A stretch of 15,358 nt of DNA, taken from positions 9,668 to 25,025 of the forward strand of contig NWUY0300018975.1 in assembly GCA_004151065.3 (NCBI GenBank). The letters are read 5' to 3'. How positions within the stretch are numbered: the first letter of the stretch is position 1; every line of letters starts with the position of its first letter. Origin of the DNA: Larix sibirica. Taxonomy: Eukaryota > Streptophyta > Pinopsida > Pinales > Pinaceae. The notes beneath the pieces were generated by a model. The model worked only from the letters and a program-made list of their open reading frames with translations. It made no database searches and was not told the origin of the DNA. Shown here piece by piece: positions 1-11,829 of this stretch. The translations under genes and the position numbers were made by a program.

Positions 1-70
1 AAATATGAATTTACAATTCTGTCTCCTACAAAATCAAATTTATTTAACCATAAGACCCTCATGTTGTTTA

Positions 71-230
71 GCTCTTATAAATGGTAGCACTATTTCCCTT
101 TCTGCCATAACCCAAACATCCACCTACATTATGTGACATGTTATTTGACTCTCGTAAATGGTATCATTGTTTCCCTTATGGTCATACACTCTCTGCCATA
201 ACCCAAACATCCACGTACATTATGTGACAT
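71..230. repeat. Short tandem duplication upstream of CKX
   Basis: Two related blocks lie side by side, at about 71-139 and 149-230. Both contain a variant of CTCTTATAAATGGTA, then a TTTCCCTT stretch, then CTGCCATAACCCAAACATCC followed by TACATTATGTGACAT. The second block has about 13 extra bases before the shared CTGCCATAACCC part. This is a local duplication. No coding function is visible. Confidence 0.8.
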
Positions 231-590
231 ATATGTGATTTCTTTTACATATGTTTGAGTTAATTTTTTAAGTTTGATCTACTTTTTCATATAGATAATT
301 AATGATTAATATTTAACATGATTAAAATTTTAAATAATTAAAAAATATTGGGCTAAAATCTCATGTAAAAATAAAAACTAATTTAACTCATGAATTCAAA
401 ACATTAAAAATACAACACCATCAGCACATTTCCCACCTGGATTTGAAATTCCAAACCTAATGATACTTATTTATACGTTGTAAAACATTAATGGTTGTTC
501 TATCATATTAATAAAAAGGTTAAAAAGGACTTATATACGGTATACAACATTAACATTTTCAACTAGATTCAATGATTCAAACTATGTGGT
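231..590. other. AT-rich intergenic stretch, nothing recognised
   Basis: This is very AT-rich DNA with A and T runs and no open frame or recognised motif. It is best read as distal upstream DNA of the CKX gene. I see no transposon ends in it. Confidence 0.6.
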
Positions 591-706
591 TTCAGCAAAT
601 GCGGCAGTATCTGTTTGAAGTACCTGCAGACTGCAGTGCAGCTTATAATAAGCTGCTGGATGTTTATTGACTGTCCTCTAATCGCGCTGGAGTGATCATA
701 TTCACC

Positions 707-712
707 CACGTG
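707..712. promoter_or_regulatory. G-box CACGTG
   Basis: The perfect palindrome CACGTG sits in the context CCCACGTGTCC, which also fits the ABRE core ACGTG. bZIP and bHLH factors bind such sites in plant promoters. It lies about 130 bp upstream of the TATA-like element, a usual position. Function is inferred from motif and position only. Confidence 0.45.
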
Positions 713-836
713 TCCATAGCCAATTGCCTCAAAATCCGTATAAAGTTCCTGCAGTATAGCGTGTAAGGGCGCCGCGTGTAAGAAGCGTTGGCGGTCGGGG
801 AGAAACAAAAGCCGAGCGAATGCGACGTATCAGAGG

Positions 837-844
837 CTATATAC
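837..844 (+). promoter_or_regulatory. TATA-like box of CKX
   Basis: CTATATAC lies in the GC-richer zone about 225 bp upstream of the chosen ATG. Transcription would then start near 865-875 and give a leader of roughly 200 nt, perhaps shortened by a 5'-UTR intron. It is the only TATA-like match in this zone that is not embedded in AT-rich DNA. Confidence 0.4.
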
Positions 845-1068
845 GTCTGCAAGCAGAAGACTTTTTCTGCGCAGATCAACCTCGTGGCGGCTTCCAGGTA
901 ATAATGTGTTTTTTAATATTCCATCACCATGACTGTCCATATTTCAGCTATTATTGCCCGACAGAGGGCCGTGTGTGACTGAGAGCGAATCATTAATAAT
1001 AATAGTATCGAAGGTGAGCAAATTCGATTGTAGGAGACTAGCTGGAGTTGAGCAGGCCGGATATTATC

Positions 1069-3861
<2,793 letters not shown>

Positions 3862-4182
3862 CTAGTGCTATTTACTTACAATGAAAAATCGTTGTTGCCA
3901 TGTTCCAGTGATATAATAGAGTTGAGGGTGTTGAATTCTATCCGTCGATCATATTTTCTCATGGAAAAATTGTGTAAGTTTGTTGAAGAATTTTATTTTC
4001 TTCACGTGCTTTTCAACATCGTATTTAGCCATCTATGATGAAGGAAATTATTTTGTGTGGCAAATTGAAACATGACTGATCAAACTTTTCCTTGTTTCAA
4101 ATGAAGTCAATATATTTTATATTACCAATGAATATATAATAAAGTTATGCTTATATAACAGTCCCATATTTAAGAAAGAAAC
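3862..4182 (+). other. CKX 3' flank and probable 3' UTR
   Basis: This is AT-rich DNA after the CKX stop. AATGAAAAAT near 3880 and GATATAATAGAG near 3910 could act as near-upstream poly(A) elements, which are loose in plants, so no exact end can be set. Beyond about 4000 I see only AT-rich intergenic sequence. Confidence 0.4.
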
Positions 4183-4244
4183 CTATTTGGCCAGAAAATC
4201 ATATAAATAAAATCTATTTGGTAAGAAAATTATATAAATAAAAA
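4183..4244. repeat. 31-bp tandem duplication
   Basis: Two adjacent 31-bp copies (4183-4213 and 4214-4244) share CTATTTGG, AGAAAAT and ATATAAATAAA with a few differences. It is a minor local duplication in AT-rich intergenic DNA. Confidence 0.75.
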
Positions 4245-4358
4245 TATTGTAAGCTAAGAGTCCCGGAAAGAAACTTACTTGGAAAGAAGGTTAAATTGGT
4301 TTTCAAAAAAGAGTTTTTAAGAAAGGATATAAGAAAAAAAAATTATGTTGTTATTCCA
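4245..4358. other. AT-rich junction before the LINE 3' end
   Basis: This is A-rich sequence with no T run. The poly(A) tail expected at the 3' end of a minus-strand LINE would appear here as poly(T), and it is absent. Either the junction has decayed or the tail was lost. The other copy of the same end (12193) does have a T run. Confidence 0.5.
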
Positions 4359-4539
4359 TAGAATCAAAGAGTATATAGATCAACTATGCCTTTTGGATTT
4401 CGTCAAAGAGGAATCAACTAAAAGACAAAAACAAATTCCAACTAAGTGCAATACTGCCAACAAAATTTTGATATCAAAAGCCACAACCAAATCAACATAA
4501 AAGCATACAGCCCCAGCCAAAATATTGAATAATCCCTTC

Positions 4540-4890
4540 TTCAGCTCCCAAAACAACTTTGGAGAGTTTGTCTACATCACATAGTATTCTCTAAAGATGT
4601 GATCAATAGTGAAATCGGAAAAAGCATCCAAGAGGTTAGAAATCCTTGAACACCATGAGCCAAAGAGAAAACCTGAATCTCAAATAGTTTCTTAACCCAT
4701 TTTTTAATGACTAACAAGTCACCCAAAATATGAAAAAAACCTATGCCCACAAAAGTTGCAAATTTAAGTAATGTCCATAAAGCCATAAGCTCTGCTTTTG
4801 AATTTGTGATCTTCATTTATCAACAAGAAAATTCCAACACCACACATGCCCTTCTAAGTAGCCCCATCAAAAAAACCTGTAGCAAACTTC
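4540..4890 (-). pseudogene. LINE RNase H domain, broken
   Basis: Read on the minus strand from 4890, the order is FFDGAT (first catalytic Asp), a TAG, then KGMCGVGIFLLINEDHKFK. In a shifted frame KAELMALWTLLKFATFVGIGFF follows (catalytic Glu in AEL), then ILGDLLVIKKWV (third Asp in GD). Near 4565-4600, HIFREYY and then, shifted again, VDKLSKVVLGAEEG match the usual tail H..RE.N..AD.LSK of plant RNase H domains. At least one stop and two frame changes break it. Confidence 0.8.
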
Positions 4891-5131
4891 GAAGTAGGAG
4901 CTTTAGGTACCTTTATAACTTTCTTCTTAATATCCATAGAAGCATAATATTTGTACAAACTAATAATTCTAACACAACTTGCTGAAATGTTCAATTTTTT
5001 TTATCTTCGAAAGTATAAAAATTCCTCGATTTCCAGATGTCCCAGCAAATGAAAATAGGTAACATTTTATGCTCATGATGTTTCCTAACCTAGTGTGCTA
5101 GATTTTTTTCCACTAAAAGAGCTCGCTAGTC

Positions 5132-5365
5132 CTATGGAATTTCAAGATCATAAGATACAACCTCCCAGACCTTTCCGCTATATGAATAATGAACAAATAT
5201 GTGATTAACATATTCACTATCTTGCTTATAAAGAAAACAAATGTTAGGTCTAGTCCAAACCCTTCTAAGAAGGTTATCCCATGTTAGGATAGAAGTTTCA
5301 CATGCAAGCCAAAAGAAACATTTAAGATTTAAAGGAATTTTCCACTTCCAAATTTTCTGTACCAC
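5132..5365 (-). pseudogene. LINE zf-RVT-like C-terminal region, zinc ligands lost
   Basis: The 77-residue frame reads IWKWKIPLNLKCFFWLA, then SILTWDNLLRR, then NICFLYKQDSEYVNHIFV and SGKVWEVV. It follows the zf-RVT pattern (W....P.K...F.W......T...L..R, then C..C......H.....C...W). Only the first Cys and the His remain; the other two expected Cys positions read Tyr. The domain is recognisable but decayed. Confidence 0.75.
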
Positions 5366-5400
5366 GACTTAGAAACAAAATTTGAGAGGTAATTTGAAAG

Positions 5401-6027
5401 TTATGAATAAAAAACTTTAGAAAAAACCTCTCTAGTGGCATACTTTGAGTACCAAACCAATTCATCTTCTATATCCCTGAGTCTAATACCAACTCTATTC
5501 AATGAGAAAATATGCATGTTCCATTCTTTAGCCCAAATGCAACCAAGTCCCAAGTCCTCAGTAGTTAACCAGTATGACTCAAAATGTCTCAACCATTGAG
5601 GCCTTTTAATATGAGCTAAAGTGTGAAAACCAAACTCAGCAAGGTAATCCATAATGTAAGAAGACAAAACATAATTATCTTCATTCCTAATGATAGGATC
5701 AATTCCAATAAAAATATGCTACCCATTACCAACTTTCCATGATAATCCATTGTTGATCCAAGGAAAGGATCTAACAAATCCATTCCAAAAGTTTGACATG
5801 TTGCCAATATTTTTTTTTGAACTCCTAATCAAACCCACATGATTGCTTTTGAGATATTTAGAATTTAAAGCCTCAAACGAAAGACCAAACCGAAATATGC
5901 CACTCCAAATTCTTTTCATACAAAGGGAAGTACTGAACCAATAGACATTCTTAATGTCCCAGCCCGCAAGCTCCTTTGGTTTTTCCAACTTCTCCCAATT
6001 CACAAGATGCATTTTCTCCCTCGACAA
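5401..6027 (-). pseudogene. LINE region between RT and zf-RVT, frameshifted
   Basis: The pieces are 5719-6027 (SREKMHLVNWEKLEKPKE, then GWDIKNVYWFSTSLCMKRIW) and 5401-5667 (FHTLAHIKRPQWLRHFESYW and beyond). KMHLVNWEKLEKPKELAGWDI is the plant LINE signature K..L..W..+C.PK..GGL.I just after the RT thumb. A TAG near 5718 and a frame change separate the pieces. Confidence 0.75.
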
Positions 6028-6105
6028 GGTGCTTGACCAGAGAAAGGTAAAAAAATTCTTTCTAATAAGCTACATAACAATTTGAGGAACCTGAGCAAGA
6101 GAAAA

Positions 6106-7260
6106 TCAATAAACAGGAATACCAATCAACATTGATCTTACCAATGTAAGTCTACCACCCGAAGATAGAAATTTGTATGCCGAATTACCAATTCTTTTAT
6201 CATTCTTCTTAACCAGCCACATCCAATCTTTAATTCTGTAATTATTTGTTTTTAAGAAGTAAACTAGGTGTTTAAGACCTTCATTCATCTCAGTCACTTG
6301 GAAGGGGAGAAAAGTAGTAATCTGATCAATAATTTCAACATCAACTTTGTTCTTGAGAAATATAAATTTTGAAGGGCTAATTTCCATACCTAACGCATCA
6401 CAAAATAAGGAGATTATTTTAGCAAAAGCAGACCATTCCTCAGCAGTACCAACACCAAACAGAACCACATCACCCACAAATAATAAATGGTTGATAAATA
6501 AAGTGGATGAAATCTTAATACCAGCCAATTTTCCTTCATATTTAGCCACATAAATTAATCGACTTACACCTTTAATCACGAAAAGAAACATAAGTGGAGA
6601 TAGTGGCACCCCTGTCTCAAACCCCTTCAGCTACTGAAAAAACTGGTAGGAGATCCATTAATAAGCATGACAAATCTAGCAGAAGTAACACAGGCCATGA
6701 TCTAATTGATCACTAAGAGAGGAAGACCAATCTGTAAAAGAATCAGGTTGAGATACTAAACCCAATTGAATTTGTCATAAGATTTAACTAGATTCATTTT
6801 CAAAGCCAAGGATTCCAATTTTTTTGCTTTAATAGTACGCAAAACTTCCAGAGTAGCACCCACTGCATCCATGATTTGTCTATTCGCTAAGAATCCAAAC
6901 TGCTCTTTTGTCATCATCTCAGACAACTTTGGCTTGATTCTATTAGAAAGGATCTTTGTAATGATTTTATAAATGATATTACAAAAAGAAATAGGTCTAA
7001 AGTCAGAGAAATTCACATGTTTACTACACTTAAGAATTAATGAGATAAAGGTAGAATAAACAGCTCTTAAGACAAATCATTCAATCATGGATTTTTCCAC
7101 CATATCCAAAAGCTCTTCAACCATAATATCAAAGAAAGAAATAAAAATCTCCACAAGCCAACCATCAGTCCCAAGGCTTTTATATTTTGCCAAATGATTA
7201 AGTACATCTTAAATTTCCTTTAATGTAATAGGATCCCCAACTTTCTTCCCCTCTTCAGCA
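6106..7260 (-). pseudogene. LINE reverse transcriptase domain, inactive
   Basis: From 7260 downward on the minus strand: EEGKKVGDPITLKEI, TAA (7209-7211), DVLNHLAKYKSLGTDGW, TGA (7077-7079), STFISLILKCSKHVNFSDFRPISFCNIIYK written in parts, then SYDKFNWV with a palm Asp, GSPTSFFSS, a TGA, and GLRQG. After a frame change PLSPLMFLFVIKGVSRLI follows. The active-site box reads FVGDVVLF instead of FADD, so one of the paired Asp residues is Gly. SSGGRLTLVRSMLIGIPVY is the usual end of the thumb. Together this is a clear non-LTR RT with several inactivating changes. Confidence 0.88.
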
Positions 7261-7850
7261 AAAAAAAAGAAGGGAAATGGCTAATCATCTGTACTTGAGA
7301 GACAATATTGGAAACACATGAATCCTTAAAATGACTAGAGAAGTGATTAAAGTTTTCTTGTTCTAGATCCTTTTGAGAATGAATAAGATTCCCATTCCCA
7401 TTGTCCATGTCCCAGATAAAATTCAATTTTCTTTGAAAATTTGCATAACTATGAAAACAAACTCTATTAGCATAACCTTGAGCTATATAGATATCCCTTC
7501 TCTTTAATCTCCACTTTATCTCTTCCTGCTTTAGCAATGAAGCTTTAAAACTTTCCAGTTTTCAATCTCAAGTCTTTCCTCATCAGAAAATAATCCTGAT
7601 GGGTTGTTGTCATAAATATGATCCAGGAACCCTTCAATATCAACTAAATCTTGACAATATTTTTGCTTCTTCTCTTCCCCAATGGATAACCTGCTTTTTC
7701 AACATTTTAAGTTTACAAACCAAATTATCCATAGGAGTAGCATCAACATGAAATGAGAAAGAATCCCAATTAGATCTAATCATAGCACATAAGTCCTCAT
7801 CCTCTAACCACATATGGTTAAATTTGAAGGGGTAATTATTTTTCTTCTTT
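7220..7850 (-). pseudogene. LINE linker between endonuclease and RT
   Basis: On the minus strand, PFKFNHMWLEDEDLCAMI and NWDSFSFHVDATPMDNLVCK (about 7720-7850) match the plant LINE pattern PF.F...W........V...W. Further on, LLKQEEIKWRLKRRDIYIAQ with GYANRVCFHSYANFQRK (7220-7537) matches the motif Q+...W...GD.NT.FFH..A. At this last motif G-D-x-N-T is degraded to GYANR. Stops lie between the two parts. Confidence 0.75.
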
Positions 7851-7867
7851 ATACCATCTAGTTGTAA

Positions 7868-8541
7868 TCAAATGGGAGAGTGGTCAAAGATATTTGAATT
7901 AATAATCCAAGATCTATATATGTTCAAAGAACATGAAAGGGAATCTGTCATAAAAAATCTATCTAGTGTTTTGCTGATTCCGCTAGTATCACATCTCTCA
8001 TTCTTCCAAGTGGGACCAATTTTAGTAGGAGTAACATCCGCCAAAGAGGAGCTATGGAGTAATTGAAGGAAAAATTCCAAAAGAGGATCAGATCTAGCAC
8101 TACAACCCCATATCTCAGCAGAATATAAAGTCAAGTTCAAATCACCAACCAGGATGAGATTTGATTCACTCAAAATCCCACTAGACTCCACAACATTCCA
8201 AAATCTCTCCATGTCCTTGTAGGGACCATAACAATTTACAATGGATAATTTTTTTTCATAACCCTATACCTACCCTCCAACAAAATACCTGCACATGTAC
8301 CATAAGGCTTGAAATTAGTTACCATTGGGTTCCATGTGGCCAATAGTGCCCCATAAAGAACATTAGAATCCAAGGCTACCATTTCCCAACCCAGAAGAAG
8401 ATTAGAGAAAACTTCAATAGCACGATCCATGTTGCACATAGTTTCTTACACCAATATCACATTAGGACTAGTAGCAATAAAGAGTCTATGAAGGGAACGA
8501 GTCTCAGTATCACCCAAAACCCCTTTGATATTGAATGTCAT
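7868..8541 (-). pseudogene. LINE ORF2 start: endonuclease domain, stop plus frameshift
   Basis: The ATG at 8541 (minus) begins MTFNIKGVLGDTETRSLHR, with the Asn of the WN..G motif. It runs to PNVILV, then TAA (8446-8448) and ETMCNMD. The stop replaces the Gln of the QET motif while the catalytic Glu remains. A frame change near 8245-8265 leads to LSIVNCYGPYKDMERFW. GDLNLTLYSAEIWG, PTWKN, TLDRFFM and FDHSPI then follow, which are the standard GD.N, W.N, LDR and DH..I motifs. ORF1 ends only 8 nt upstream (stop 8550-8552). Confidence 0.85.
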
Positions 8542-8549
8542 GATAAGCA

Positions 8550-9436
8550 TTAAGAACCCCTAACTATGGGCATACCATCTCTAATAACCCAAGAATTGGA
8601 TGGTAAACCAAAACCAGAAAGGGGATTTGAAGCCTCATCTAATCTCTTTGAAAGAGGAATGAATTCAAAATATGGAAGATGTTTTTTATTATTATGTTTA
8701 CTCCTCTTCTTTCTAATAGTCACATTTTGATGTCTAATGGATCCCACCAGAGAAACCTCCACATTATTCAAGAAACCTTGAAAGGATATACCTCAAGAGG
8801 AGTCTTAATTAGCACTTCTTTGAAAGAAGGAGAAGGAACCAGATTGAGATCAAAAGTAGAATTTAGGGCTTTGGCTTCATTACTATTTAATGGTTGATTA
8901 GCATGCAAAGAGGGGTTTCCAGAGAGAAAAACAGAAGGAGATTCCATCGACACTGTATCATGAGAGCAAACCCTAGAAACTACTCCTTCCCTTGTATAAG
9001 GAAAACTTTGAGGAGGATCAGAAACATCATGACCGTTACAAGGAAATTCCGGAATTGGGCTATCACAATCATATAAAGGTTTCAAAGATACATTATTATG
9101 GGTAATTTTCTCAACCACTGAATTAGGGATATCATACACAGTCACAGAATTCAGAAAATCATAAGATACATCTACCAGATTGATTACATCAGGAAACTTT
9201 GAGGCTGAAAAAACACAATTTGGAACCCCCAATTCCCAATGCAATGCTTTTTTAACATATTCTTTTTTTATTGAAGTTAAAAAACTAAGAATAGGTTTTG
9301 ATGCTCCTTCATAAGCAGTGGGAGAATCATTTATAACCGTACCTTGCAAAATGCCCAAATTTTCAGCATTTGCAGAGTCATGCACACATAAGTGGATCAA
9401 ATCCCACCCCCATGTCCTCCAAAATTCATAATCCCC
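8550..9436 (-). pseudogene. LINE ORF1-like C-terminal part, frameshifted
   Basis: Two overlapping frames are seen: 8768 to about 9436 (FWRTWGWDLIHLCVHDSANA and onward for over 200 residues) and 8550-8771 (NNVEVSLVGSIRHQ to WVIRDGMPIVRGS). They overlap by a few bases in different frames, as expected from one frameshift in a single ORF1. The position directly upstream of the endonuclease ORF supports an ORF1 tail. No CCHC knuckle or RRM is visible, so the N-terminal half is missing or the assignment is only positional. Confidence 0.6.
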
Positions 9437-9610
9437 CGAGATGTAGATCAGTTGGTGATAGGGTGCATTGTTAAGACGCTCCTTGTGACATCATGGGTTC
9501 AAACCTCGAAGATCCTATTCATATATGTAGGGGCAGTGTGGGTGCACCTGGAGGTTATAGTGGCAACATACTAGAATTGACCCCGTGTTATGTGAGTAAA
9601 ATCCCAATTA
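9437..9610 (+). mobile_element. tRNA-derived SINE-like element, left copy
   Basis: The head contains a pol III A-box-like TAGATCAGTTGG (9444-9455) and a B box GGTTCAAACC (9496-9505) with about 40 nt between them, as in tRNA genes. A tRNA-unrelated body follows (CCTATTCATATATGTAGGGG, GGAGGTTATAGTGGCA, TTGACCCCGTGTTATG). The expected tRNA acceptor pairing is not intact, so this is not a functional tRNA. It abuts the 5' side of the LINE. Confidence 0.7.
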
Positions 9611-10007
9611 CTCCATATACAAAAACAAAAATATTTATAAATGGAGAGAAAAGAAAAAAATAAACCCAACATAGTTTTATTGCACACCTTTACCTTTCAT
9701 CTAATATTTAAACCATTAACCCAATATAAAGAACAAATTTTTTCATGTTTTTTATGATTAATATATACTGGTTAGGACCTATAACTTACACTAGAAAAAA
9801 AATAGTGAGCTAGCTATAATTTACAATGCCAAGTGTTTTCAAGCATAATCGACCACATGGAGAGTAATCACAAGTCACTTTGCTACTTACAAATCCCTTA
9901 TTGCTGCTCTCTTTTGTAAACATTGGCATGACTATTTTGTAAAGGGAATATTATAGCGATCTATAAATTACAGTCTTATTGCACATGTTTACAGTCTTAT
10001 TGCAGAT
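9508..10007. repeat. 500-bp tandem unit A (left pair)
   Basis: The unit starts at GAAGATCCTATTCAT inside the SINE body and repeats exactly 500 bp later. It contains GGTTATAGTGGCA, TTTTATTGCACACCTTTACC, CCACATGGAGAGTAATCACA and a terminal CAGTCTTATTGCA doublet. No open frame was found. The unit may be a SINE body plus downstream DNA that was duplicated. Confidence 0.85.
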
Positions 10008-10490
10008 GAAGAGCCTATGCATCTATGTAGGGGTAGTGTGGGTGCAACTGGAGGTTATAGTGGCAGTAGACCAAAATTGACCCCATGTTATGCAAGTACG
10101 AGCCCAACCTAGTAACCAATTCCTCTATATACAAAAATAAAAATAATTATAAATGGAGAGAAAAGAAAACAATCAACCCAACATAGTTTTATTGCACACC
10201 TTTACCTATCATCTAATATTTTAACCATTAACCCAATATAAAGAACAATTTGTTTAATGTTTTTTATGATTAATAGATACTCGTTAGGACCTATAACTTA
10301 CATTGACAAAAAAATAGCAAGATAGGCAGATTTTACAATGCCAAGTGTTTGTAAGCATAATCGACCACATGGAGAGTAATCACAAGTCACTTTGCTACTT
10401 ACATCCCTTATTGCTTCTCTCTTTTGTAGCAATTCTCATGACTATTTGGTAAAGGGAAGATTATAGTGATCTATAAATTATAGTCTTATT
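10008..10490. repeat. 500-bp tandem unit B (left pair)
   Basis: It starts GAAGAGCCTATGCATCTATG and follows unit A closely through CCACATGGAGAGTAATCACA to TAGTCTTATT. It ends before the extra CAGTCTTATTGCA doublet found in unit A. It lacks the tRNA-like head, so it was made by duplicating the unit, not by a new SINE insertion. Confidence 0.85.
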
Positions 10491-10960
10491 TAAATCTAAG
10501 GTCTATAAATCCAATGGCTATATTGATACATGGAACAAGAGAGGTACGAAGGTCCATACAGTGGCCACCAACGCCACCTTAATAAGCTACTTCGCCATCT
10601 TTGCATGCAAATATATAAAATAATAATAATTTTATTTAATCATGCACTGTTCATCATAGGGGTCTTTTTATTCTCAAAATCTTCCATTTTTCTTTCTTGT
10701 TGTTACTAGAATGATGCTAGCTAGCTTTGAGTTTAATAAAAGTATATTTTCTGTCCTAAACAATGGTATTATTTTATTTTCAATATATCTTTAAAATCTA
10801 AATTCAACAAATTCTAATTTTTAAAATCAGAAGCCATAAATTTTTAAGCTTGAAATTGAAAACCAAACCCTTCAATCCAAGAGGAAAAAATGAAAAACTA
10901 AGAGACACAAAATACTAATCTTCCTCAAGATCAACATATTACTATATTAATATATTAGTG
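10491..10960. other. AT-rich unique block with a short frame kept in both duplicates
   Basis: The block carries ATGGAACAAGAGAGGTACGA at about 10531. This frame reads MEQERYEGPY and continues to LLRHLCMQIYK. The matching frame is also open in the right copy (13676 on). I do not recognise the peptide. The rest is AT-rich with ATAATAATAATTTTATTTAA and no known feature. Confidence 0.5.
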
Positions 10961-11580
10961 GTATTGGAATCCTTGATATGCCTAAGTTCTATGTTGAAAG
11001 AGGGAGATCATTTCCATCGCTTGCTTGGGAAAACACTTGACTCTATCATTAACATGATTTCTAATTCCCAAGGAGAAATATACTATACACCATTACTTCT
11101 TATCGAGAGGTGAAAATGAGTGTTTATGTCAATGGGATTAGTTTTCAAGTTATGAAAAGAAATAAAAATAACAAAAGCCATGGTGTTTCATCTCTCTCTA
11201 GGCCTAAGCACTGTTTTGATTCCTGAGACTAGTAGACCACAAATTTCCACTGACTGGTGCATAGAAACAAATATCAAGGATAATTGTATAGGTAAATAAC
11301 ACATGGTGTTTGATGAATACCCTCATGGAAATCAAGACATGGCATTACACTTCCATAGGAAATTGTATCTAAAGTTTATCCTACATAAACATGTCGACTA
11401 TTTTGATATTTTAGAATTCCAAGGGGTTGGACAACTGATTCTCTAGGATAGGGATAATTCTAGTGCTAATCCAATAAAAGCACATCACCCCAAAAATATT
11501 CCTCATTTCTATCCTTATGTACCTACCTTTCTTGATAACACATAGGACACATTGTTATAGTTTCCATAGACGAACTAGTT
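10961..11580. other. Unrecognised duplicated block (left), no intact frame
   Basis: This block is highly similar to 14072-14700. In the right copy it begins with an 87-codon open frame. Here that frame is interrupted by small changes, including an extra TACTA near 11083. Phrases such as GTTTTCAAGTTATGAAAAGA are shared. It could be a remnant of an old transposon gene or of a host gene. I found no family match. Confidence 0.45.
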
Positions 11581-11770
11581 CTCCATGGAAAATTTGTTAA
11601 GAACCATACGATCTAGGGCACATCCAGAGGAGAGTCATGTGGTACTTCTCATGGTAGGGGAGATTCATCCATTACTTTTCATGGTAGGAAGGAGTCACCT
11701 AGCGATACTCATGGTATTGAAGAGTCACCTAACATTTGTCATGGTAGAGAGGAGTCATCTAGTGTAGTAT
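11581..11770 (+). repeat. 30-bp minisatellite with 10-residue coding period (left)
   Basis: About four to five units of roughly 30 bp each contain a TCATGGTA core preceded by (G)AGTCA. One frame reads GESCGTSHGR, GDSSITFHGR, KESPSDTHGI, EESPNICHGR, EESSSVVYPP, then a stop. Each unit is 10 residues with HG at a fixed place, and the alternative frame ESHVVLLMVG is also open. This may be a degenerate repeat region of an old protein gene or a simple minisatellite. Confidence 0.6.
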
Positions 11771-11829
11771 ACCCACCACCTATGTAGATCATTTGAGGTT
11801 AAAGAGTACTAAAAAACCCACAAATAGTT

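Larger units (their letters stand above)
591..897 (+). promoter_or_regulatory. GC-richer proximal promoter region of CKX
   Basis: Base composition shifts here from very AT-rich to mixed or GC-rich, just upstream of the CKX start. The stretch holds a perfect G-box and a TATA-like element, listed separately. Two short minus-strand open frames occur (569-808 and 664-879), but their proteins match nothing I recognise, so promoter is the better reading. CTTCCAG followed by GTAATA at 891-903 resembles a splice donor. A 5'-UTR exon ending at 897 is therefore possible but unproven. Confidence 0.4.
4359..9440 (-). mobile_element. Degenerate L1-type LINE retrotransposon with RNase H domain
   Basis: On the minus strand the order is ORF1-like tail, apurinic-type endonuclease, linker, reverse transcriptase, zf-RVT-like region and RNase H. 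This is the layout of plant L1 elements that carry an archaeal-like RNase H. The 3' end (4359) is set by where homology with the second copy starts. The 5' side stops where the tRNA-like SINE head begins, so no full ORF1 with an RRM or DUF4283 domain and CCHC knuckle is present. Many stops and frameshifts, plus loss of one catalytic Asp in the RT box, show the element is dead. The domains are listed separately. Confidence 0.9.

Noticed and set aside
71-230. CRISPR-like or phage-type repeat array
   Set aside because: There are only two unequal copies with no regular spacers, in a clearly eukaryotic context.
569-879. Two overlapping minus-strand open frames upstream of CKX
   Set aside because: They are short, overlap in different frames, show no recognisable domain, and lie in what looks like the CKX promoter with a G-box and a TATA-like box.
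1048-1068. Earlier CKX start at TTG 1048
   Set aside because: Plant nuclear genes start at ATG. The first ATG in frame is 1069, with a TAG in frame at 1039.
4743-4985. Plus-strand open frame over the LINE RNase H region
   Set aside because: It is antisense to a recognised LINE domain. The same holds for plus-strand frames at 6347-6553, 7872-8066, 8679-8897 and 8894-9076.
9437-9510. Functional tRNA gene
   Set aside because: A and B boxes are present, but the acceptor ends do not pair and the arms are degraded. The sequence is duplicated with the SINE body, so a SINE head is the better call.
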